Positions 22,372 to 29,677 of a stretch of 40,429 bases of DNA are shown piece by piece. The DNA comes from a virus: the IMG/VR virus record IMGVR_UViG_3300008738_000007, positions 1-40,429 of that record. One strand, given 5' to 3'. Position numbers and translations under genes: made by a program. The notes under the pieces are model-generated. The model made no database searches. It saw only the letters and a program-made list of their open reading frames with translations, and was not told the origin of the DNA. Each line of letters begins with the position of its first letter. The first letter of the stretch is position 1.

Positions 22372-23672
22372 CCGACGCCTTGTTCACTGAGACACGGACG
22401 GTGCCGCTGGAAGAACTCCAGCCATACGACAAGAACCCGCGCAAGGGCGATGTGCAAGCCATTGCTGAGTCACTGAAAGCCAACGGCCAGTTCAAGCCGA
22501 TTGTGGTGCAGAAAAGCACAAGCAAGATCCTCGCCGGAAACCACACCTACCAAGCCGCTCAACTGTTGGGGTGGGACACCATCGCCGTAGTCATGGTCGA
22601 TGTTGCTGATGATGAGGCGGCTCGCATTGTCCTGGCTGACAACCGAACCAGTGATTTTGCTGAGTATGACAACACGGTGTTGGCAGAACTCTTGTCAGGC
22701 TTGGACGATGTGGTGGGAACGGGCTACAACGCCAGCGATGTTGACGCACTCATGGCCACGATGGACGACACCTTGGGCGACATTGCGGCTACCTCACACG
22801 TTGTTAGAGAAGGGGCACTCCTGGGAGGCGACTCGTTGGCCGAGTTGCCAAACGCCAACCATGGTGACAATGGCACCGACGAAAGCGACGGTGAGGTTGA
22901 CCTAGAGGGAATCTTGACTCTGAAAGAGGACATGGTGTGGCCGGGGTATGGCGAGTGGGACATCCCGCTGCTACGGACGGACATGATGATTGAAGAACTC
23001 CCCCAGCCTCTGACGACCTGGGCGGGGAGTGCCACAAGAGACATGGAGTGGGACGGATACTGGCTCTACAACTGGGGCATCGACAGCACATCGGGAATGG
23101 ACGACCTCAGCAAAATCATGCTCTCCTTCTACACCTGGGATGAATACTTTGAATGCTGGTGGAACAACCCGAAGAAGTACTTGACCAAAACCATCAACTC
23201 TCAGATTGAGTACGCCATCACGCCCAACTACTCACAGGACGCCATGCCGCGTGCTCTGTCTCTGCACGCCTTGTTCCGTTCGCGGTGGATCGGGCGGTAC
23301 TTGCAAGAGGCCGGAGTCAGAGTCATGCCCGACTTGGAGATGAGAGCCGAGGACGACTTCATGGACATCGCCCTAGGGTCGCTACCTACCCCACTCACCT
23401 GGGCAAGCATTCAGGTTCAAAACATTGTGTCGCGCACTAGGACGAACGCCCATGACGAAGACGAGGCGCGCAAGTCCTGGGTAGAGATGTTGCGGAAGCA
23501 AGTTGCCAGAGCAGAGATCCAAAACCTGCTTGTCTACTGCCGCACTTCACGCTGGGACGAGGTGAGGCAGTGGCTACATGGTGTTGACGTTCACCTAGAG
23601 TTCTTGCCCACGCGCATGGAACTACTAGGAGCCTCATGGGAAGCCAGCCGACGAAACCCCAACCTCCTCTAA
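22368..23672 (+). CDS. ParB/Srx-type N-terminal domain fused to a DUF4417-like domain
   Basis: 434 aa, ATG in an ATGA overlap with AAAGGGAG upstream. Residues about 8-120 form a ParB-like nuclease domain: LQPYDKNPRKGDVQAIAESL, GQFKPIVVQ, GNHTYQAAQLLGW, VMVDVADDEAARIVLADNRT. After an acidic linker, residues about 235-350 match DUF4417: ILSFYTWDEYFECWW-like, NPKKYLTK, AITPNYSQDAMPRALSLHAL, FRSRWIGRYLQEAGVRVMPD. ParB domains of phage are often CTPases or DNA-end nucleases; DUF4417 has no known activity, so the fusion's role is open. Overlaps the ureohydrolase gene by 37 bases. Confidence 0.78.
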   Translation: MTDALFTETRTVPLEELQPYDKNPRKGDVQAIAESLKANGQFKPIVVQKSTSKILAGNHTYQAAQLLGWDTIAVVMVDVADDEAARIVLADNRTSDFAEYDNTVLAELLSGLDDVVGTGYNASDVDALMATMDDTLGDIAATSHVVREGALLGGDSLAELPNANHGDNGTDESDGEVDLEGILTLKEDMVWPGYGEWDIPLLRTDMMIEELPQPLTTWAGSATRDMEWDGYWLYNWGIDSTSGMDDLSKIMLSFYTWDEYFECWWNNPKKYLTKTINSQIEYAITPNYSQDAMPRALSLHALFRSRWIGRYLQEAGVRVMPDLEMRAEDDFMDIALGSLPTPLTWASIQVQNIVSRTRTNAHDEDEARKSWVEMLRKQVARAEIQNLLVYCRTSRWDEVRQWLHGVDVHLEFLPTRMELLGASWEASRRNPNLL

Positions 23673-24379
23673 TCTTGCTCGTCCCCTTCAGCCAGGGGAC
23701 CGGAACCAACCAGGGGCCGCACGCCATTCTGGCGACACGCAACGCCGAGGGTCTTTACCATCCACGAGTTGCTGAGGTGCCAGTGAACCATGCCAGCGCC
23801 ATACGGACGGCGCACCATGTAAGCCGGGCGGTTGGCGACTACGAGAACGTCATGGTGCTTGGAGGAGATCACTCTCTAACGTATGGGGTGCTGGAGGCAC
23901 GGGCGCAGCGTGAGGGGCCAGTCCACCTTGCTCTTTTTGATGCTCACCATGACCGGTACGACATCACCCACAGCCCTAGCCTCATGGACCATGGCAACTG
24001 GTTGAGGTTTGCTGATGGTGCAGGGCTGCTTTCGGGGATCACATGGTTCAACTATCGGGGTGCTCAGACCACCTGGGGGCATGACGCCATCCCTGACAGC
24101 GGGCCAGTCCATGTATCGGTAGACCTTGATGTACTGGCACCTGTTGAGATTGGCTGGGCAACTCCGTGTCCGGTGCTGGGTGGAGGAGCCATGGTGGAAG
24201 AACTGCTAGGTGCCATACGGGCGCTACCCCTCACTGATAGCCACACCGTCACCTCTGACCTTGTGGAGTACGACCCAACCGGTGACACCAACCGAGGCGC
24301 TGCTCGTGTCTGCTCGCTCATCATGGACGCCCTGCTTGCTCACCATGGAGATTTCGCTAGCCCGGAGGGCGTCACATAG
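23636..24379 (+). CDS. Arginase/agmatinase-family ureohydrolase
   Basis: 247 aa from ATG 23636 (TAGGAG upstream), overlapping the ParB fusion. The metal site of the ureohydrolase family is complete: GGDHS (H79), FDAHHDRYD (D102, H104, D106) and VSVDLDVLAP (D163, D165). Known members hydrolyse guanidino compounds (arginine, agmatine, guanidinobutyrate, formiminoglutamate) or, in histone-deacetylase relatives, amides. It is shorter than cellular enzymes (about 300 aa). The specificity loop cannot be read from sequence. A phage copy beside WhiB and ParB-DUF4417 might change host arginine/polyamine pools or act on a modified nucleobase or protein; that is speculation. Confidence 0.85.
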   Translation: MGSQPTKPQPPLILLVPFSQGTGTNQGPHAILATRNAEGLYHPRVAEVPVNHASAIRTAHHVSRAVGDYENVMVLGGDHSLTYGVLEARAQREGPVHLALFDAHHDRYDITHSPSLMDHGNWLRFADGAGLLSGITWFNYRGAQTTWGHDAIPDSGPVHVSVDLDVLAPVEIGWATPCPVLGGGAMVEELLGAIRALPLTDSHTVTSDLVEYDPTGDTNRGAARVCSLIMDALLAHHGDFASPEGVT

Positions 24380-24415
24380 CATGGTGCAGCAGCGTGTAGC
24401 CTCGTGGAGCCATCA

Positions 24416-24646
24416 GTGAACGAGATCGAAGTAGTTGACCTGAGCCATGCAGGCGAAGTTGTCGTGTCTGGGGCCAGAGCAAACGGAGGTGGAGGGTCAC
24501 GGAACAAAGGCCCAAAGAGGCCACGCCGTGCCTCAGGTGAGCGCCGGACCACGAGGACGTTGAGAATCCCCAGGCCGACCTCTGACGACGAGGAGCCTAA
24601 GAAGAAGGGGCGCAAGCCAAAGCGTAAGCGCCCGGCCCGAGCCTAG
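24416..24646 (+). CDS. 76-aa low-complexity basic protein
   Basis: GTG 24416 follows GTGGAG at a good distance. An acidic/hydrophobic start (EIEVVDLSHAGEVVVSG) is followed by Gly, then many Arg/Lys (RRASGERRTTRTLRIPRP, EPKKKGRKPKRKRPARA), a histone-like tail likely to bind nucleic acid. The stop codon shares the bases CTAG with the stop of the opposing JAB gene. No family recognised. Confidence 0.6.
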   Translation: MNEIEVVDLSHAGEVVVSGARANGGGGSRNKGPKRPRRASGERRTTRTLRIPRPTSDDEEPKKKGRKPKRKRPARA

Positions 24647-25011
24647 GAGCCATCACAGCGGGGAACGCCGTACACCTGCTTTACACCGTGGCGGGTGTAC
24701 CAACTCACCTCACCGCTACACCAGACACCGCCAACCATGGCGGCTGGTAGGCCAGCGAGGTCGGCTTCTGTTGCTTCGTGCTCTCCTTCATCGTGGGAGT
24801 GAATGAACCCCACGATGCTGTCTACCCCTACGAGGTCACCCTCACGCACTTCAAAAGTGGTGCGGGGAGCAGGGCTACTGTTTCTCACTGGAACGTAATC
24901 TGTCACTACGACAATGCGATCCCCTAGCCACACTCCCCGTAGTGCTGCCACCTGCTCCGCGCACTTTCCAAGGTACAGGTCGGGAGGAGGAGCGTAGAGG
25001 ACAACGATCAC
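24643..25011 (-). CDS. JAB/MPN (JAMM) metalloprotease-like protein
   Basis: 122 aa from GTG 25011, the only minus-strand gene outside the primase operon. The JAMM zinc motif is visible as VGFIHSHDEGEHEATEADLA: H71-S-H73, seven residues, T81, two residues, D84. JAMM enzymes cut isopeptide or peptide bonds, for example removing ubiquitin-like proteins; phage JAB domains usually occur fused to NlpC/P60 in tail assembly, whereas this one stands alone. The catalytic Glu expected earlier is not certain (E19 or an acidic residue near PPPDLYLG). It has its own promoter region in the 25012-25340 gap. Confidence 0.75.
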   Translation of the reverse strand: MIVVLYAPPPDLYLGKCAEQVAALRGVWLGDRIVVVTDYVPVRNSSPAPRTTFEVREGDLVGVDSIVGFIHSHDEGEHEATEADLAGLPAAMVGGVWCSGEVSWYTRHGVKQVYGVPRCDGS

Positions 25012-25340
25012 CGCTTAGAACGTATCGCAGAGCCACCTCTCTTTTCGTGTCTCCCGTAGGTAACGGCGGGAGAGAAGCCAAAAGTCTTTCCCCTTTGTGC
25101 TTAGAAACAAACTCATACTCAGAGACAGAACTCTCTCGACTAGATAGAGCCAGAACTTAGCGAGTCGAGGAGTACAGGTGGAAAATATCCAGAGCACATC
25201 ACCAGGCGTCACTAGGCCAGCAGCCTGACCCCACAACGATACGTTTACTAATCGTTGCTTTGGCGGGAGAACGTGTGCAAGACTTCCCTAGAAGCCCAGT
25301 CAGCCGTCCTCACGCCTCCCCGAGTTGGAGGGAGAATCCG
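25012..25340. other. Divergent intergenic region between the JAB gene and the rightward late genes
   Basis: 329 bases without a gene. It must hold start signals for both directions, though no consensus promoter was found. Inverted repeats: TCTCCCG/CGGGAGA (25047-25053 with about 25068-25074), CTCGACT/AGTCGAG (25136-25142 with 25160-25166) and CAACGAT/ATCGTTG (25234-25240 with 25251-25257). They could be operator sites. An in-frame TTG at 25260 is an alternative, longer start for the gene at 25341. Confidence 0.4.
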
Positions 25341-25892
25341 GTGGAAGACAAGCAACTACAGGCAGCAGCAGCCGAATCTCTAGCCTCCCAGTGGGAGCGG
25401 GGGAGCAGGGCACTACAACTGCTAGGACACCCCGGTTACCACTTCACGCCCTGGTCGTGCATCAACACATTCACCCTGAGGCTCTGGGAGCGGCTGCTAG
25501 AGGGCAGGGCCGACAGTGAGGCCACCCGGTTCAACTTCGCCCTCCTGTCGTGGCTGGGGGTACAGGGCTTGAACAAGCAGGCAGACAGCCCTGTACCACC
25601 TTCTGCACATGCCCCTGATCTCGTCAACAGCCTGATAGCCCGCTACCACGCCGGGTGGGGGAGATCAGTGGCTACAACCGGACACTCAGGGCTTGCTGTA
25701 CGACTCCTAGACGCCTCCAGTGCCCTAGAGATGCTTGTAGACGGAAACCTGCCCAGGTGCCCAGAGGCCGCTAGAGCGTTCCGTGAGGTCACTATCTGCT
25801 CCCTGGCCGCAGAGATGCTTTACGCCGACACTTGGCCGGAAAGAGAAGACCTGCCCTCACCCCCTCAGGCTCACCTCCAGCCCCAGACGTAA
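25341..25892 (+). CDS. 183-aa helical protein, unknown
   Basis: GTG 25341 has GGAGGGA seven bases upstream. The protein is nearly all helical (AAAAESLASQWERGSRALQL, VNSLIARYHAGW, SSALEMLVDGNLPRC) and ends in a Pro-rich low-complexity tail. It is first in the rightward block that leads to terminase, and could be a packaging accessory, but no family is recognised. Confidence 0.65.
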   Translation: MEDKQLQAAAAESLASQWERGSRALQLLGHPGYHFTPWSCINTFTLRLWERLLEGRADSEATRFNFALLSWLGVQGLNKQADSPVPPSAHAPDLVNSLIARYHAGWGRSVATTGHSGLAVRLLDASSALEMLVDGNLPRCPEAARAFREVTICSLAAEMLYADTWPEREDLPSPPQAHLQPQT

Positions 25893-26226
25893 CAGGCCGC
25901 CTCCCTACCAGCACAAACACAGCCAGGTGGTCAAAACCCCGAGCAACAAGCCCCTGACCAGCACAAACACGAGCCAGGCACGAAGACCCCCCCCCAAGAT
26001 TGTTAGCGGCGAAAGGCAAAAGTGGATCGTTGTCCCTGCCGTGTGTGAGTTCTGGTTTTTCAGATTTTTTTGGGCGGAGATTTTGGGCCGGTGTCCATGG
26101 CGGCCTGCTTTGCTCGGGTTTTTTGCCACCGATGCCACCTCTAAGGGGCGCTACGGACACTTTTGTAAAAAAAAGTTTGGGGCCACCAAAAATGCGGTTT
26201 GACCCCGTGCGATACGTTATTCCTCC
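25893..26226. other. Gene-poor region upstream of terminase with T- and A-tracts; possible packaging site
   Basis: About 330 bases. Two near-identical direct repeats CCAGCACAAACAC (25908-25920 and 25959-25971) are followed by an unusual run of T-tracts and A-tracts (TTTTTTT at 26064, TTTTTT at 26121, AAAAAAAA at 26167) separated by G-rich blocks, and by the palindromic ACTTTT...AAAAGT near 26160. Such bent, repeated DNA next to the terminase small-subunit gene is where cos or pac sites often lie. No protein frame here looks coding. Confidence 0.4.
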
Positions 26227-26400
26227 ATGGCAGGCGAGTTCCGTTTGGCGTTTGAGCGCCTTGACGAGTTGATGTCGAAGCAACCCGCCAAGCCAGTGGG
26301 GGCGCTGGGGCCGGGGCTTCGCCCGAGAGGCAGGCGTGCCCTAGGGTTGGACCGCCGCGAGGCACCGCCATGGTGCCGTGAATCGACCGAGGACGCGTAA
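26227..26400 (+). CDS. 57-aa basic protein, unknown
   Basis: MAGEFRLAFERLDELMSKQP start, then a basic Gly/Arg/Pro-rich tail. There is no clear ribosome site. The stop TAA shares its last base with the next ATG (TAATG). Coding status is moderate: first 20 residues look like a real amphipathic helix. Confidence 0.4.
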   Translation: MAGEFRLAFERLDELMSKQPAKPVGALGPGLRPRGRRALGLDRREAPPWCRESTEDA

Positions 26401-26693
26401 TGCACGAAGATGCCGTTTGCGGCCAGCAGAGTGCCCAAGAAAGCCCCTTAGAGGGTGCTACAAGTCGTTCTAAGGCCATGCGGAGCATTGAGACGGGTGC
26501 CTGCTCAAAAACGGAGCCGGAGGCTCCTACAGGGCCAGAGGGGGCGGGGGAGTCAAGTGGGACAGAGAGGACAGAAGGGGCTGGGGCTAGCGGCGGCGCA
26601 AGCGCCAAACGGCGCAGAAGGGGCGGGGCACGCCAGGATGACGAAATGACGCTGACCCGACATGAAATCATGCGGGCACGAGGGATGTGTTGA
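26400..26693 (+). CDS. 97-aa low-complexity Gly/Ala/Arg-rich protein, unknown
   Basis: ATG in a TAATG overlap with GAGGA upstream. Much of it is low complexity (GPEGAGESSGTERTEGAGAS, then KRRRRGGARQ), ending in a helical TLTRHEIMRARG. The stop overlaps the start of the terminase small subunit (TGATG). A disordered adaptor or DNA-binding tail is possible. No family recognised. Confidence 0.5.
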   Translation: MHEDAVCGQQSAQESPLEGATSRSKAMRSIETGACSKTEPEAPTGPEGAGESSGTERTEGAGASGGASAKRRRRGGARQDDEMTLTRHEIMRARGMC

Positions 26694-27292
26694 TGAGCGA
26701 CATAGCCGACAGGGTTCCTAAAGGTGAGATCATCAACGACGGCTCCGACGGTGAGGAGATCGTGATTAGCGACCCTCAAACTGTGTCCAGGCGCACTTCA
26801 AGCAGAGAAAGAGTACGGCGGGCTACGGCACTCAAACTTGCTGGTGCCTCGTATGAGCAGATTGCCGAGAACCTGGGCTACGCCTCTGCTGACAGTGCCA
26901 GAAAAGCAGTCAACAACGCCATCAAGAAGTCGCTGCAAGAGAACGCCAACGAACTAAGGCGTATCCACTACGGGCGGCTAGAGCACATGCTGATGCTGGT
27001 GTGGCCACAGGTCAACCAGGGAGACAACACAGCGTTTCATTCGGCCCTGGCCGTCATGGACCGGATGGAACGCCTTTACGGCCTGAACGCCGCCGAAAAG
27101 ATTGAAGTCACCACCGGGCCGCACGAAACGGTTATGGTGGCCGACGGCTCCAAAGACGCTTACATTGCCGCGATGCGGGAAGCGATTGAGGCCGAAGATG
27201 TTGTAGAGGCCGAAGTAGTTGAGGAGGCACCATTAGATGAGCCAGAGCCACACACCCGACCCATCCCCGTCCGAGTTCACGACGACGATTGA
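26693..27292 (+). CDS. Terminase small subunit-like protein
   Basis: 199 aa from ATG 26693 (TGATG overlap); GTG 26687 is also possible. An N-terminal DNA-binding helix-turn-helix (ALKLAGASYEQIAENLGYAS followed by DSARKAVNNAIKK) is characteristic of phage terminase small subunits, then a helical oligomerisation region (RIHYGRLEHMLMLVWPQVNQ, ALAVMDRMERLYGL) and an acidic tail. It would recognise the packaging site, perhaps in the gap just upstream, and present it to the large subunit at 27496. Confidence 0.72.
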   Translation: MSDIADRVPKGEIINDGSDGEEIVISDPQTVSRRTSSRERVRRATALKLAGASYEQIAENLGYASADSARKAVNNAIKKSLQENANELRRIHYGRLEHMLMLVWPQVNQGDNTAFHSALAVMDRMERLYGLNAAEKIEVTTGPHETVMVADGSKDAYIAAMREAIEAEDVVEAEVVEEAPLDEPEPHTRPIPVRVHDDD

Positions 27293-27362
27293 CCCGTTTG
27301 AGGACGACACCCCGCTGGAGTGCGGCCTGGAGAACGCCGACATCTGCGAATCGTGTCAATAA
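27237..27362 (+). CDS. 41-aa small Cys protein overlapping the terminase small-subunit end
   Basis: ATG 27237 lies ten bases after GAGGAGG. Reads MSQSHTPDPSPSEFTTTIDP, then EDDTPLECGLENADICESCQ. Two cysteine groups (C; C-x2-C) could bind a metal. It overlaps the terminase gene by 56 bases and the next gene by 10. Small overlapping genes like this are easily missed. No function recognised. Confidence 0.5.
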   Translation: MSQSHTPDPSPSEFTTTIDPFEDDTPLECGLENADICESCQ

Positions 27363-27505
27363 CGAGCAAACCGGCCAACACGGCTCGTCGCCAAAAGCCC
27401 AAGTTGTCTCGTTGCCTGAACTGCGGCTGGTACATCGGGCGCAGATTGCTGAAGCAGCGAGACGGGGTGTGCCCGAACTGTGAGGCAAGCGGGCAATGCC
27501 ACTAG
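27353..27505 (+). CDS. 50-aa zinc-ribbon protein
   Basis: GTG 27353 start; basic N-terminus (KPANTARRQKPKLSR) then CLNCGWYIGRRLLKQRDGVC and PNCEASGQC. The four cysteines C-x2-C...C-x2-C make a clear zinc ribbon of the transcription or DNA-repair type. The end overlaps terminase large-subunit start by 10 bases. Partner unknown. Confidence 0.6.
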   Translation: MSITSKPANTARRQKPKLSRCLNCGWYIGRRLLKQRDGVCPNCEASGQCH

Positions 27506-28866
27506 CCGCACGCGCACCACAAGATGACGACGAGTTGTGGTACTTCGTCCGAGCCGTTTGGGGGATCAACATTCCCCGCGCTGCTAAGTGTCCGGGGCAC
27601 AAAGCACCGTTTGACGCATTTGCAGACGCCTTCTTCGGCAGATCGCCCATCTCTGTCTGGAAGGCTTCGCGTGGCTTCGGCGGCAAGTCCACCCTGCTAG
27701 GCATTTTGACTCTTACTGAAGCCGTGACCCTGGGGGCGCAGGTCACCGTGCTGGGTGGTTCGGCTAGCCAGTCTCAGCGTGTTCACGAAGTCACTCACGA
27801 ACTGTGGGAAAAGCCGCGTGCTCCCGTAGCACTATTGAAAGACGACCCCACTCGCTTCAACACCAAACTGACGAACGGCGCTTGGATCTATGCACTCATG
27901 GCTTCGCAGAAGTCGGTGCGCGGTCCCCACCCGCAACGGCTCCGGCTGGATGAGGTGGACGAGATGGAGATTGAACTGTTTGAGGCGTCGCAGGGGCAGC
28001 CCATGGATGCCAGAGGCTTGCAGGCTCAAACAGTCGTTTCCAGCACGCACCAGTACCCCGACGGCACCATGACGGAGATTCTTCGTCGGGCTAACCAAAA
28101 GGACTGGCCGGTGTACGAGTGGTGCTGGAGAGAGTCACTGGAGCCGGGCGGTTGGCTGAAGCAGTCCATGGTTGACCGCAAGCGCATGGAAGTTTCACAA
28201 GCAATGTGGGACACCGAGTATGACTTGCAAGAGCCGTCGTTTGAGGGGCGGGCCATTGACACGGATCGGGTTGACGCGGCGTTCGACCCCAGCCTGGGCA
28301 TTTTCGCAGGCGATCTCGACGAGGATATTGTGATTGAGGAGCCGCAAGAAGACGGCCGTTATGTCACAGGAGTGGACTGGGCAAAAGAGCGGGACTGGAC
28401 GATCATTCGCACGTTCCGCACAGATGTAGAGCCTTGGACTGAAGTGGCGTTCAAACGGACAGGGAGAAAGCCGTGGCCAGCCATGGTCGCTGACGTTGAA
28501 CTCAGGCTCATGCACTACGGAGGGACGCTGGTCCACGACGCGACTGGCCTGGGCGATGTGGTGGACGATCTCATTGCATACGACCGTCGGTTAGTTGTGG
28601 ATCGGGTTCTCAGAGGCCGGGAGCGGGAAGCCACGTTTACGGAATACATTGCTGGCATTGAACAAGGGAGTCTGCGTGGCCCCAGGATTGAGTTTGCACA
28701 TAACGAGCACAAGTACGCCACTCAAAAAGACTTGTTTGGGTCAGGGCACCCACCGGACACGTTCATTGCTGGAGCACTAGCGTGGTCCACTCGCAGAAAG
28801 TTCTTCGTGCCGGTGCTTAGCCCAGCCAACATTGGAGTTCGTGACAGCCCGTGGAAGTCGCTATAG
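27496..28866 (+). CDS. Terminase large subunit
   Basis: 456 aa. ATPase: Walker A KASRGFGGKST, Walker B RLRLDEVDEME, motif QTVVSSTHQYPDGTM. Nuclease domain: VTGVDWAKERDWTII (first Asp), LVHDATGLGDVVDDLI (second), and a final acidic residue in HPPDTFIAGALAW. It pumps DNA into the head and cuts concatemers. The length and order are normal. The overlap with the zinc-ribbon gene suggests coupling. Confidence 0.92.
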   Translation: MPLAARAPQDDDELWYFVRAVWGINIPRAAKCPGHKAPFDAFADAFFGRSPISVWKASRGFGGKSTLLGILTLTEAVTLGAQVTVLGGSASQSQRVHEVTHELWEKPRAPVALLKDDPTRFNTKLTNGAWIYALMASQKSVRGPHPQRLRLDEVDEMEIELFEASQGQPMDARGLQAQTVVSSTHQYPDGTMTEILRRANQKDWPVYEWCWRESLEPGGWLKQSMVDRKRMEVSQAMWDTEYDLQEPSFEGRAIDTDRVDAAFDPSLGIFAGDLDEDIVIEEPQEDGRYVTGVDWAKERDWTIIRTFRTDVEPWTEVAFKRTGRKPWPAMVADVELRLMHYGGTLVHDATGLGDVVDDLIAYDRRLVVDRVLRGREREATFTEYIAGIEQGSLRGPRIEFAHNEHKYATQKDLFGSGHPPDTFIAGALAWSTRRKFFVPVLSPANIGVRDSPWKSL

Positions 28867-28881
28867 CGAGAGTCCGCACCT

Positions 28882-28911
28882 TTGCTCACCAGTCGCTATG
28901 TGTCGTACAAT
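28882..28911 (+). promoter_or_regulatory. Possible promoter for the holin group (leaderless type)
   Basis: TTGCTC (28882-28887), 18-base spacer, TACAAT (28906-28911). The start point would fall at about 28918-28920, i.e. on the ATG of the next gene, which has no ribosome binding site before it (CCCCTCC). Leaderless transcripts are common in Actinobacteria. Confidence 0.5.
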
Positions 28912-28919
28912 GCCCCTCC

Positions 28920-29153
28920 ATGCGTGGCCTGGATTTACTCACCCCTGTAGCCGTTGCTGTCATCATGGGAGGCCCAGCATGGTTTGGCATTCGGCGGCTT
29001 AGGAGAGAGAATACCGAGCAGCATGACTCAAACTCCTCACTTCTGGGTCATGTGAGCCGCCAAGTAGACAAGATCGACACCGAGGTGGACGGGCTTCATG
29101 TCTGGACCGCCAAGCATGACGAGCATCATCGTCATCTAGAGACAAAGGACTAA
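28920..29153 (+). CDS. 77-aa single-span membrane protein, possible second holin
   Basis: ATG 28920. One membrane helix (LLTPVAVAVIMGGPAWFGI) is followed by a basic stop-transfer RRLRRE and a charged helical tail (GHVSRQVDKIDTEVDGLHVW, HDEHHRHLE). It precedes the holin-like gene and may help it; small single-span proteins of this kind near actinophage holins are often called holin-like. No ribosome site; see the promoter note. Confidence 0.62.
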   Translation: MRGLDLLTPVAVAVIMGGPAWFGIRRLRRENTEQHDSNSSLLGHVSRQVDKIDTEVDGLHVWTAKHDEHHRHLETKD

Positions 29154-29158
29154 CTATT

Positions 29159-29356
29159 ATGAGCAACATCAACTTTCGTGACCTTGCCGAGCGCCTCGTC
29201 TGGACCGCCGTCCAGTCCGCAGGCGGCACACTCATGGCTGCCGGAGCCATTGAAGGGGTGGAGGCGTGGCACGCCGCCGCCATCTCCGGGCTGTCGGCCA
29301 TCGTGACCGTGCTCACGACCTTCGCCCGAACCCGCCTAGGAAAGTTGGAAAACTAA
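29159..29356 (+). CDS. Holin-like protein (r1t-type)
   Basis: 65 aa. Begins MSNINFRDLAERLVWTAVQS, then one to two hydrophobic helices (AGGTLMAAGA and AAAISGLSAIVTVLTTFA) and a basic end ARTRLGKLEN: the size and layout of actinophage r1t-type holins, which time lysis by making membrane lesions for the endolysin. The stop overlaps the next start (TAATG). GC-rich third positions as in the lysis genes at 1-1300. Confidence 0.78.
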   Translation: MSNINFRDLAERLVWTAVQSAGGTLMAAGAIEGVEAWHAAAISGLSAIVTVLTTFARTRLGKLEN

Positions 29357-29664
29357 TGGCACGTTCATACGAGTCTGGCGCAACGCCGACCACTGTCACC
29401 GGGTCGGATCAGGCGGTTCTGACCACGAAGGGCACATACCTGGGGATCTCAGTGCGGGAAACTGGAGGCTCCAACACGGCCACGGCCAAGATTTACGACA
29501 ACGATTCGGCAGCCAGCGGAACGGTCATTGACGAGTTCACAGTGTCGGCAGCAGGCGCTCTTTCGCACTGGTTCGGCCCCGGCGGCATCAGCCTGGCTAA
29601 CGGCATCTACATCGACGTGTCAGGCTCTGGCGCACTGTCCGGTAGCGTGTACCACCTCTCGTAA
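29356..29664 (+). CDS. 102-aa beta-rich protein, possible virion or decoration protein
   Basis: Gly/Ser/Thr-rich with alternating hydrophobic strands (TYLGISVRETGGSNTATAKI, TVIDEFTVSAAGALSHWFGP, GIYIDVSGSGALSGSVYHLS), suggesting a compact beta sandwich. TAATG overlap with the holin gene. Similar small beta proteins in phages are capsid or tail decoration proteins; direct evidence is lacking. Confidence 0.55.
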   Translation: MARSYESGATPTTVTGSDQAVLTTKGTYLGISVRETGGSNTATAKIYDNDSAASGTVIDEFTVSAAGALSHWFGPGGISLANGIYIDVSGSGALSGSVYHLS

Positions 29665-29677
29665 AGGGGCCTGCACC

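Noticed and set aside
25783-26202. A 139-codon forward frame running through the T/A-tract region
   Set aside because: It overlaps the end of the 25341 gene in another frame and is made of low-complexity and tract-derived residues (FWFFRFF, KKK).
26141-26779. A 212-codon antisense frame opposite the small genes before terminase
   Set aside because: No ribosome site, and it would run against the coupled rightward gene string including a recognisable terminase small subunit.
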